A DNA stretch of 5,738 bases from Pseudolabrys sp. (GTDB taxonomy: Bacteria; Pseudomonadota; Alphaproteobacteria; Rhizobiales; Xanthobacteraceae): assembly GCA_029945495.1 (NCBI GenBank), contig JAQSCR010000019.1, positions 1-5,738 of the forward strand, read 5' to 3'. Below, in pieces: positions 1-5,327 of this stretch (its first letter is position 1; each line of letters starts with the position of its first letter). The position numbers and the translations under genes are program-made. The notes under the pieces were generated by a model, which ran no database searches, was not told the origin of the DNA, and saw only the letters and a program-made list of their open reading frames with translations.

Positions 1-53
1 ATCTGACGAAGCAGCGTCACAATCTGCTCCGCGTTGAACCTCTTCTTCGGCAT
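1..53 (-). CDS. IS3-family transposase OrfA, N-terminal fragment
   Basis: Seventeen residues are visible, MPKKRFNAEQIVTLLRQ, and the frame continues past the window edge. The pattern of a basic start followed by RF-x-x-EQIV-x-LL is the usual opening of IS3-family OrfA, a helix-turn-helix DNA-binding subunit. In this family OrfA is normally joined to the catalytic OrfB by programmed frameshifting to make the active transposase. The ATG at 53 is chosen because a strong ribosome binding site, AAAGGAG, ends seven bases upstream. Whether the rest of the gene is intact cannot be seen. Confidence 0.75.
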   Translation of the reverse strand, partial: MPKKRFNAEQIVTLLRQ

Positions 54-97
54 GACCAAGCTCCTTTCTAAGACCAGTTTCTAACAATGCTTGGTCT
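54..97 (-). promoter_or_regulatory. Transposase leader with ribosome binding site and two competing inverted repeats
   Basis: The ribosome binding site AAAGGAG occupies 61-67. A perfect 8-base inverted repeat pairs GACCAAGC (89-96) with GCTTGGTC (54-61); its right arm touches the ATG and most of the ribosome binding site lies in the loop. A second possible stem pairs AGACCA (92-97) with TGGTCT (71-76) and would leave the ribosome binding site free. The two stems share 92-96 and exclude each other. Some IS elements (IS10 and IS50 are the known cases) use hairpins formed only in readthrough RNA to block transposase translation; that role here is inference. Confidence 0.4.
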
Positions 98-103
98 AAA
101 AAA

Positions 104-117
104 GCCCGGTCAGGTCA
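104..117 (-). repeat. Probable left terminal inverted repeat of the IS
   Basis: Read on the minus strand this is TGACCTGACCGGGC. It starts with the TG expected of an IS3-family end, and the likely boundary with host DNA is 117/118. The partner repeat lies outside the window, so the repeat length is a guess and the boundary is inferred from the TG start and from where the amidohydrolase-like reading stops making sense. Confidence 0.55.
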
Positions 118-405
118 TTGGTATCCGAGTCGGAAACCTGAGCCGGCGTTGGGTCCAGCTTTCAACAGCTTGCGGCGGCGCCACTCGTTGTCTGGGAGCC
201 TGCGCCAGCACGGGGCCTGCACAAAATAGTAAAGCCACGATGAGTAGTGGAGTCTGCCGACGGCGATGCCGAACCCGGTGAGATTCATCAGTCGCGCTGG
301 CAACGTCGTCACCAGGTCGAAGCACGATGCGATATCGGCCAGCCCGCTGACCTGCATGATATTGGCGTAGAGGCTGGCCATTCGCACCAGCGAGCAATCA
401 CCGAA
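118..405 (-). pseudogene. C-terminal remnant of a cytosine-deaminase-like amidohydrolase
   Basis: From 405 to 256 one minus-strand frame reads as the end of a CodA-like metal-dependent amidohydrolase. Recognisable pieces are FGDCSLVRMASLYANI, then SCFDLVTTLPARLMNL, then FGIAVG, which match the usual order near the end of the family (a loop after the last metal ligand, the TT-x-PA-x-L helix, and the start of the closing small beta domain). After about 255 this frame loses sense; a neighbouring frame gives a plausible decayed tail (LIVALLFCAGPVLAQAP), which suggests a frameshift near 255-250. The N-terminal three quarters, including all metal-binding residues, is missing. The remnant stops at the IS terminus. 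The family call is from memory of motifs; the exact substrate class cannot be given. Confidence 0.55.
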
Positions 406-410
406 CGCGG

Positions 411-523
411 CATTAATCCTTCGGCCACCAGTGCGACAAAGCATTGTGAACGATCGTCCGGCTGGCGCCGAAACGCCCGCCGATCAAGTCTTCCGGCAGT
501 TAGCGCCCGGTTCCAACCGGCCG
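411..523 (-). pseudogene. Frameshifted remnant of a GntR-family winged-helix DNA-binding domain
   Basis: The minus strand reads GRLEPGA (523-502), then in another frame LPEDLIGGRFGASRTIVHNA (499-440), then in a third frame LVAEGLM (431-411). Put together these match the winged helix of GntR/FadR-type repressors: the P-G-x-x-L-x-E turn, the recognition helix F-G-x-SRT-x-V, and the L-x-x-EGL wing. Single-base deletions near 500 and 432 explain both shifts. There is no start codon, the first residues are absent, and the effector-binding domain is missing. The remnant begins directly at the dehydrogenase stop codon and is followed without a gap by the amidohydrolase remnant. It cannot make a working regulator. 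Confidence 0.5.
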
Positions 524-524
524 C
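503..524 (-). terminator. Possible GC-rich hairpin at the end of the operon
   Basis: On the minus strand GCGGCCGGT and ACCGGGCGC can pair around a TGGA loop, with eight of nine positions complementary and one G-G mismatch. It starts at the last base of the dehydrogenase stop codon. No run of T follows, so it is not a standard intrinsic terminator. It could protect the 3' end of the message or simply be chance within the GntR remnant. Confidence 0.2.
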
Positions 525-1276
525 TAGCTGATGCCGCCGTCGGCAATGAAGGTGCGGCCGGTCAGCCATTTCGCATCGGGCGATGACAGGAACAACGCAA
601 TGCCGGAAATGTCGTCGGTCTGACCAATGCGGCCAAGCGGCGTCATCGCCACGATATTGGCGCCGCGCTCGGCAAGAATCTCAGTCGTCATTTCCGTCTC
701 AATGACGCCGGGCGCAATCGTGTTGACGGTGACGCCACGCGGCCCGAGTTCCTTCGCCAAGGCATGCGACAGCGCAGCGACAGCCGCCTTGGACGCCGAA
801 TAGATCGACGAGGTCGGGATCGGCCGCGTCGCCAGCCCGGACGAGAAATTGACAATGCGGCCTCCCGGCGCTGGCATATGCGGCAGCGCGGCCTGGATCA
901 TCGACACGGTCCCGAGCACATTGGCGTCGAAGACAGCGTGGAAGAAATCGGCGTCGATTTTCTCGATCGGCCGGTTCTCGGCGACACCGGCGCAGTTCAC
1001 CAGCACGTCGATATGACCGAAGCGCGCGACGACCTGCGCCACCATCGCCTTTGCATCTCCGGACTTGGCGATATCGCCGGCGACGGCAATACCCTGCGCG
1101 CCTGCCGCGTCGATCTCCCCGAGCACTTTCTCCGCGGCCAGCTTGCCGCTGCGGTAGCCGACGGCAACCCGGTAGCCTTCGGCGGCGAAACGCCTGGCAA
1201 TGCCGGCGCCGATGCCGCGCGAACCGCCGGTAATCAGGACGACCTTGTTGCCGTTCGCTTTCGGATCGTTGCTCAT
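524..1276 (-). CDS. Short-chain dehydrogenase/reductase (SDR), FabG-like
   Basis: This 250-residue protein is a full-length classical SDR, a cytoplasmic NAD(P)-dependent oxidoreductase acting on a hydroxyl or keto group. The cofactor loop TGGSRGIG is at 17-24, D68 follows strand 3, and NCAG at 94-97 stands for the common NNAG. The catalytic set is N119, S146, Y159 and K163 (YSASK), and PG is at 189-190. After strand 2 the residues YRSGK carry no acidic residue and include R42, which favours NADP(H). It ends with the family-typical FIADGGIS. The start at 1276 is preferred over an in-frame ATG at 1324, because 1276 gives an ATGA overlap with the upstream gene and has GGAAAG eight bases ahead. 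It resembles 3-oxoacyl-ACP reductase but lies with a transporter, so a catabolic role is more likely. Substrate unknown. Confidence 0.9.
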   Translation of the reverse strand: MSNDPKANGNKVVLITGGSRGIGAGIARRFAAEGYRVAVGYRSGKLAAEKVLGEIDAAGAQGIAVAGDIAKSGDAKAMVAQVVARFGHIDVLVNCAGVAENRPIEKIDADFFHAVFDANVLGTVSMIQAALPHMPAPGGRIVNFSSGLATRPIPTSSIYSASKAAVAALSHALAKELGPRGVTVNTIAPGVIETEMTTEILAERGANIVAMTPLGRIGQTDDISGIALFLSSPDAKWLTGRTFIADGGIS

Positions 1277-1932
1277 GCTGCGTTCTTTCCATCTGCCGCG
1301 ATCTCGAGCACGCGGGTGCGCCATTGCTGCAAATAGGCCTCACGGCCGGCGGGATCAATGCGCGGCGCGGCATAGGCCACAAAGGGCGGGTATGATTTCA
1401 TGCCGAGATATTCGACCATTAAATGCTGCGTCGGATACAGCACCTGGTCGATCGGGCCATAGACATTGCCCGTCGAGAACCGCTCGACCGTGCCGCCCGA
1501 TGTCAGGCACAACATGCCGATCTTGTCCCTGAAGAAGCCGCTGTCGAAGCGCTTGCCATCGGCATAGGCAAAACCAAAGGCCATGACGCGATCGAACCAG
1601 CCTTTCAGGATAGCAGGCACGCCGCCCCACCAGATCGGAAACAGCCAGATAACCAAATCGGCCTTGAGCACCCGCTGCTGTTCGCGCACGATATCGGGGG
1701 CGAAGCCGCCATTCGCGTGCGCGTGGCCCTGCTCGTTCTGGTAATGAAACCGCGACGCATCGTGAACCGTGGTGAAGTCATGCCGCCCGGCGACCGGGTT
1801 GAAGCCTTCGCCATACAGGTCGGACACCTCAACACTGTGGCCCGCGGCGGTGAGCGCATCGCGCGCGGCATCTTTCAACGCACCGGTAAAAGAAGTCGGC
1901 TCTGGATGCACGTAAACCAACAGAACATTCAT
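1273..1932 (-). CDS. NAD(P)H dehydrogenase (quinone), flavodoxin-fold
   Basis: The 219-residue protein belongs to the Flavodoxin_2 group (DT-diaphorase, MdaB and Kef ancillary proteins), soluble flavin enzymes that transfer two electrons from NAD(P)H to quinones or similar acceptors. The N-terminal beta strand MNVLLVYVHPEPTSF carries the flavin phosphate-binding HPEP-x-SF motif (9-15). LFPIWWGGVPAILKGWFDRV at 97-116 is the family hallmark, followed by FGFAY and the glycine-containing turn LTSGG (143-147), which lies at the usual flavin-contacting position. There is no signal peptide. The start at 1932 gives a normal N-terminus, although the frame is open further upstream through livH. The ribosome binding site is weak. 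It follows livH after 41 bases and its stop overlaps the dehydrogenase start by four bases, so the two enzymes are probably co-translated. Acceptor unknown; it could detoxify a quinone or reduce an imported compound. Confidence 0.88.
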   Translation of the reverse strand: MNVLLVYVHPEPTSFTGALKDAARDALTAAGHSVEVSDLYGEGFNPVAGRHDFTTVHDASRFHYQNEQGHAHANGGFAPDIVREQQRVLKADLVIWLFPIWWGGVPAILKGWFDRVMAFGFAYADGKRFDSGFFRDKIGMLCLTSGGTVERFSTGNVYGPIDQVLYPTQHLMVEYLGMKSYPPFVAYAAPRIDPAGREAYLQQWRTRVLEIAADGKNAA

Positions 1933-1940
1933 ACATTTAC

Positions 1941-1992
1941 TCTTGTTGGCGAATAGTCTTGTTGGCGAAGCGCTCAGGCCTTCTTGGCGAAG
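1941..1992 (-). repeat. Short tandem repeat in the livH-oxidoreductase spacer, with a third copy in the livH 3' end
   Basis: On the plus strand TCTTGTTGGCGAATAG (1941-1956) is followed directly by TCTTGTTGGCGAAGCG (1957-1972), identical at 14 of 16 positions. A third copy, CTTCTTGGCGAAG (1980-1992), matches the second at 12 of 13 positions and encodes the final FAKK of LivH. The spacer may have grown by duplication of the gene end. It leaves only eight bases before the oxidoreductase start. Confidence 0.7.
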
Positions 1993-2861
1993 CCGCCAAA
2001 AAGGCCCTTGGGGAAGAACATCAGCACGATCAGTAGCAGCGACAGCGAAATGATGTTCCTGAATCCGGCGCCAAAGAACACGATAGCCTCGGACTGGGTG
2101 ATGCCGAGGAATATCCCGCCCACCAGACCCGCGACCGGGCTGCCGAAGCCGCCGATGATCGCCGCTATAAACCCGTTGATGCCGAACGGCGTACCAATGA
2201 GATACGCGGTATACTGCGTCGGCGTGATCAAAATGCCGGCGATGGCGCCAAGGCCGGCGCTGAGCGCGAAGGCGACGATCAGCATGCGCTCGACCGGAAT
2301 ACCCAGCAGAGCGGCAGCTTCGCGATTCTGAGCGCAGGCGCGCAGCGCCCGGCCCATCGGCGTGCGGTTGAAGAACTGGGTTAGAGCGAACACGAGTATG
2401 GCTCCAACGCCGAGAACCCAGAACAACTGATATGGAATCGCGATCGGGCCCAGTTTGAGCGGGCCCCCGGATGTGAATTCCGGGTAGGTCCGCGGCTGGT
2501 CGCCGAGCGTCAGAATGACGATCTGCTCGATCAGCAATTGCACGGCGAGCGTCGCCAGTATGATTGCGAACAGAGGCGCATTGCGCCGCCACCTCGGATT
2601 GATGACGAAGATCTGCACCAACACGCCGACGGCAGCGACAAGAATGGTCGCGATAATGGCCGACAGCCAGATCGGCAGGCCATAGCGCGTCAGGATCGAG
2701 TGCGCGAACATGCCACCGAGCATGACGAACACACCCTGCGCAAAGTTCACAATGCCGCTGGCGTTGTAGATGACGGAAAAGCCGATCGCGATCAGGCCGT
2801 AGATCAGGCCAATGCCAACGCCCGTGACGAGGCTCTGGGTGAGTTCGACAATGCTAGGCAT
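1974..2861 (-). CDS. livH: Branched-chain amino acid type ABC transporter, permease LivH
   Basis: This 295-residue hydrophobic protein is one of the two inner-membrane channel subunits of a HAAT-family importer. It has about eight membrane segments, beginning near 12-33 and ending near 268-284. Family marks are GLIAIGFSVIYNASGIVNFAQG (22-43, given here in part as the N-F-A-Q-G stretch), the ATPase-contacting cytoplasmic loop NRTPMGRALRACAQNREAAA (165-184), and the IGGFGSPVAGLVGG turn (236-249). It ends FFPKGLFGGFAKKA, usual for LivH. Length is normal for the family (about 290-310). The ATG at 2861 has AGAGG nine bases upstream and overlaps the end of livG by eight bases, indicating translational coupling. 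It is the last transporter gene of the operon. Confidence 0.93.
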   Translation of the reverse strand: MPSIVELTQSLVTGVGIGLIYGLIAIGFSVIYNASGIVNFAQGVFVMLGGMFAHSILTRYGLPIWLSAIIATILVAAVGVLVQIFVINPRWRRNAPLFAIILATLAVQLLIEQIVILTLGDQPRTYPEFTSGGPLKLGPIAIPYQLFWVLGVGAILVFALTQFFNRTPMGRALRACAQNREAAALLGIPVERMLIVAFALSAGLGAIAGILITPTQYTAYLIGTPFGINGFIAAIIGGFGSPVAGLVGGIFLGITQSEAIVFFGAGFRNIISLSLLLIVLMFFPKGLFGGFAKKA

Positions 2862-3627
2862 CGGGAATTTCCTCTACGCCGAGATAGGCGGCGATGACTT
2901 CAGGATGGGCCTTGATCTCTTCCGGCGTGCCTTCGGCAATCTTTTTGCCGAAATCGAGCACGGCAATGCGGTGCGCGATGCGCGTCACCAAGGCAACGTC
3001 ATGTTCGATCAGCAGCACCGTTGTGCCCTGAGCGTTGATCTTCTGGATGATGTGCGCGAGGCTCTCGGTCTCTTGCGTATTGAGACCGGCGGCCGGCTCG
3101 TCGAGAAGCAAGAGCTTCGGCTTGGCGGCCAGAGCCCGGGCGAGTTCAAGCAGACGTTGCTGGCCGTAGGGTAGCAGCTCAGCTTCGATGTCCGCTTGTG
3201 CACTGAGACCGACGAAGTCGAGCAGTTCCATTGCACGCTCTCGCACCTCGACTTCCTGCTTGCGAAACCACTTTGGCCGAAACAGCGAGGCAGCGACACC
3301 CCCTTTGGTGGCGAGATGACAGCCGACTTCGACATTTTCGGCGACCGACATTCCATTGAATAATTGAACGAGTTGAAACGTGCGCACCAGGCCCATGCCC
3401 GCAATCTCATGCTGCGGCACATGCGTAACGTCGCGGCCGTCCAGTTCAATGCTGCCGGCGCTCGAAGAGAGAAAGCCCGAGACCATATTAAAAAAGGTCG
3501 TCTTGCCGGCGCCATTCGGGCCGATGACGGCGAACAGGCTGCCTTCCGGCACTTCGAGGTCGATCTCGTTATTGGCGGCCAGACCGCCGAAGCGCTTGGT
3601 CAGGCCCTTTGCCTTGAGAAGTGCCAT
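2854..3627 (-). CDS. livG: Branched-chain amino acid type ABC transporter, ATP-binding protein LivG
   Basis: The 257-residue cytoplasmic ATPase powers the LivH/LivM channel together with LivF. All nucleotide-binding elements are intact: Walker A GPNGAGKT (36-43), Q-loop Q85 in RTFQ, signature LPYGQQRLLELARAL (152-166, the LivG-type YGQQR in place of SGGQ), Walker B LLLLDEP (172-178) with catalytic E177, and switch H209 in IEHD. The insert around 103-125 and the C-terminal PEVIAAYLGVEE are typical of LivG rather than LivF. The start at 3627 lies three bases after the livM stop, with a perfect AGGAGG upstream. It overlaps livH by eight bases. Nothing suggests loss of function. Confidence 0.94.
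   Translation of the reverse strand: MALLKAKGLTKRFGGLAANNEIDLEVPEGSLFAVIGPNGAGKTTFFNMVSGFLSSSAGSIELDGRDVTHVPQHEIAGMGLVRTFQLVQLFNGMSVAENVEVGCHLATKGGVAASLFRPKWFRKQEVEVRERAMELLDFVGLSAQADIEAELLPYGQQRLLELARALAAKPKLLLLDEPAAGLNTQETESLAHIIQKINAQGTTVLLIEHDVALVTRIAHRIAVLDFGKKIAEGTPEEIKAHPEVIAAYLGVEEIPDA
2871..2875 (-). promoter_or_regulatory. Ribosome binding site of livH
   Basis: AGAGG lies nine bases before the livH ATG and inside the last codons of livG. It supports the start at 2861 and with it the eight-base gene overlap. Confidence 0.6.
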
Positions 3628-3630
3628 GGC

Positions 3631-4629
3631 TCAGGCCTCCTCTTTCTTGCGGCGAAACAGCCCGCCCAGTGCCGACAGGCCCTTGGGCGCGTATATCAAG
3701 GTCGCCAGCAGCCCGACCGCATAGGCGATGTCCTGATAGTGGCCGCTGCCGCGAACGACTTCCTGCAGCAGCGAGGTGACGACTGCGCCGATGATCGGGC
3801 CGACGATGGTGCCGACGCCACCAACGAACAGCATCGTGAATGTCAGGATGCTCATCGCCGGACCGAAGGCTTCCGGACTGATAAAATTGAACGTGTAGGC
3901 GTAAAGCGAACCGGCCGCCGAGGCATAGAGCGCGGCGACGACGAAAGCGATCAGCTTGAATCGCGGCACGCGGACACCGAGCGCCGCCGCGCCATTTTCG
4001 CTGCCAGAAATTGCGCGCAGGCCGCGGCCGAAGCGCGAGTCTCGCATGCGCAGCGACAACCAAAAGGCGAACGCCAACAAAACGGCCAGAACGACCAGTT
4101 TTCCGCGCTCGCTTTCGACAGTCCAGTTGCCAATGCCGAGCGACGGAATGCCGGCATAGCCCATGTACCCTTGCGTGACGCTGGTCCACTGGATCGAGAT
4201 GTCATAGGTGATAAGGCCGAGCGAGAACGTCGCCATGGCGAGATAGTGGCCGCGCAGGCGCAGCGTCGGATACCCGATGATCAATGCAAAGAAACCTGCG
4301 ACAACCATCGCGCCGATCAGGGCCAGTGCCGGCTCCCAACCATATTGCACGCAGAGAATGGCGCTGCCGTAACCGCCGATGCACGCAAAAGAATTCTGGC
4401 CGAACGACGCCTGGCCGGTATAGCCCATGAAGAAATTCAACCCGACGCAGAAAATGGCGTAGATCATCGCCATCTGCATCACGGTCAGCAGATAGCCACC
4501 GTAGATAAGCGCAAAGCACACCGCGAGCGCGGACAGACCCAACAATACGACCTGGAATCGGTCGAACCGCGAGGCGAATTTCGCCGCCGGAGCGGCTGGC
4601 TTAGGCGAAGTAATATTTGGCGAGGTCAT
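3631..4629 (-). CDS. livM: Branched-chain amino acid type ABC transporter, permease LivM
   Basis: The 332-residue inner-membrane protein is the second channel subunit. After a short polar, proline- and alanine-rich N-terminus (1-22) come roughly eight to ten hydrophobic segments. Family marks are NFFMGYTGQASFGQNSFACI (65-84), PTLRLRGHYLAMATFSLG (121-138), the ATPase-docking loop RDSRFGRGLRAISGSENGAA (196-215) and the late FVGGVGTIVGPIIGA segment (268-282). It ends with a basic RRKKEEA tail. The same frame is open upstream to 4827, but that stretch is arginine/serine-rich shadow of livF. The ATG at 4629 gives the expected MTSPNITSP start and a 29-base overlap with livF. No good ribosome binding site is visible, so translation may depend on coupling to livF. 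Confidence 0.92.
   Translation of the reverse strand: MTSPNITSPKPAAPAAKFASRFDRFQVVLLGLSALAVCFALIYGGYLLTVMQMAMIYAIFCVGLNFFMGYTGQASFGQNSFACIGGYGSAILCVQYGWEPALALIGAMVVAGFFALIIGYPTLRLRGHYLAMATFSLGLITYDISIQWTSVTQGYMGYAGIPSLGIGNWTVESERGKLVVLAVLLAFAFWLSLRMRDSRFGRGLRAISGSENGAAALGVRVPRFKLIAFVVAALYASAAGSLYAYTFNFISPEAFGPAMSILTFTMLFVGGVGTIVGPIIGAVVTSLLQEVVRGSGHYQDIAYAVGLLATLIYAPKGLSALGGLFRRKKEEA
3636..3641 (-). promoter_or_regulatory. Strong ribosome binding site of livG
   Basis: AGGAGG sits eight bases before the livG ATG, within the last codons of livM. It is the only consensus site among the transporter genes and fixes the start at 3627. Confidence 0.8.
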
Positions 4630-5323
4630 GATGTGATTTGATCTCGTGCGTCGGCAATTCGGCGCGGACGCTGCCGGAGGAAAGGATGTAGACACGCTGG
4701 GCGAGCTTGAGCGCCAGCGGCGCCTTCTGTTCGACCAGAAGAATGCCGAGCCCCTCTTTATTGAGCGAGCCGAGCGTGGAGAGAATTTCGGTTGCGACGC
4801 GCGGCGCGAGGCCGAGCGACGGCTCATCGAGGATGAGCAATTTCGGATCGGCCATCAGGGCGCGGCCGACGGCGAGCATTTGCTGTTCGCCGCCCGACAT
4901 TGACGAGGCGGTCTGCGTCAGGCGTTCCTTCAGACGCGGGAACAGTGTGAAAACCTTATCAAGCTGACGGTCCTTGTCCGCCTGCGATCCCGGCAGCTTG
5001 TAAGCGCCGATCTGCAGGTTTTCCTTGACGCTCATGTCACTGAAGAGCCCGCGGCCCTCCATGACCATGATGATGCCAAGCCCAGCGAGTTCGTTCGTCT
5101 TGAACTTGGTGACGTCCTGTCCCTTGAATTCGACTTTCCCGGAGCTCGGAATGAGCCGGGTAATGGCGCGGAGCAATGTCGTCTTGCCCGCGCCATTCGG
5201 TCCCAGGATGGTGACGAACTCGCCCGGCCCACCATTGAGGCTCGTCGGACGAAGAGCCTCAATGTGACCGTAATGAGCCGCCAGATCGCGGACAGTTAGG
5301 AGATTGGTCGTGTCCGCGGCCAT
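4601..5323 (-). CDS. livF: Branched-chain amino acid type ABC transporter, ATP-binding protein LivF
   Basis: The 240-residue cytoplasmic ATPase pairs with LivG. Walker A is GPNGAGKTT (41-49), the signature SMSGGEQQ (141-148), Walker B LLILDEP (162-168) with catalytic E167. The Q-loop region reads VMEGRGLF (87-94) where LivF proteins usually have VPEGR. The switch position is Q199 in VEQK; LivF proteins usually carry VEQN, so Q in place of H is normal for the family but K200 is less usual. Length matches the family (about 235-240). The start at 5323 is chosen over upstream in-frame ATGs because those lie in the binding-protein gene; only four bases separate it from that gene's stop, and GAAAG lies seven bases before the ATG. 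It overlaps livM by 29 bases. Confidence 0.93.
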   Translation of the reverse strand: MAADTTNLLTVRDLAAHYGHIEALRPTSLNGGPGEFVTILGPNGAGKTTLLRAITRLIPSSGKVEFKGQDVTKFKTNELAGLGIIMVMEGRGLFSDMSVKENLQIGAYKLPGSQADKDRQLDKVFTLFPRLKERLTQTASSMSGGEQQMLAVGRALMADPKLLILDEPSLGLAPRVATEILSTLGSLNKEGLGILLVEQKAPLALKLAQRVYILSSGSVRAELPTHEIKSHHDLAKYYFA

Positions 5324-5327
5324 CGCG

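Larger units (their letters stand above)
1..117 (-). mobile_element. IS3-family insertion sequence, left terminal part only
   Basis: The minus strand carries a terminus that starts TGACCTGACCGGGC at 117, a short leader, and the first codons of an IS3-type transposase OrfA reading off the left edge. IS3-family elements typically begin with TG and place orfA within about 50-100 bases of the left inverted repeat, which fits here. The leader is visibly more AT-rich than the surrounding DNA. Only one end is in the window, so the target duplication and the exact subgroup (IS51- or IS407-like is my guess) cannot be checked. The element sits in amidohydrolase debris, downstream of and co-oriented with the transporter operon. 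Confidence 0.75.

Noticed and set aside
87..281. A small plus-strand open frame across the IS end
   Set aside because: It has no ribosome binding site, spans the IS/host boundary, and gives a cysteine- and arginine-rich product without family resemblance.
115..444. A 109-codon minus-strand frame as a real small gene
   Set aside because: Only its middle resembles the amidohydrolase tail, its first residues come from out-of-frame GntR debris, and its end runs into the IS terminus.
764..1336. Plus-strand open frame opposite the SDR gene
   Set aside because: The minus-strand SDR has all catalytic motifs; the plus-strand product is arginine- and aspartate-rich with no recognisable domain.
1933..2592. 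In-frame upstream extension of the quinone oxidoreductase, open for 220 codons through livH
   Set aside because: The extension reads as arginine-rich shadow of LivH, and the oxidoreductase has its normal family N-terminus at 1932.
3364..4641. A 425-codon open frame on the plus strand
   Set aside because: It lies wholly opposite livG and livM, whose motifs are intact. Its translation is a charged Q/R/A/D/E-rich mix without domain signs, as expected from the complement of GC-rich codons.
4630..4827. Upstream extension of LivM
   Set aside because: It is serine/arginine-rich and overlaps conserved LivF motifs; LivM proteins begin close to the first membrane segment.
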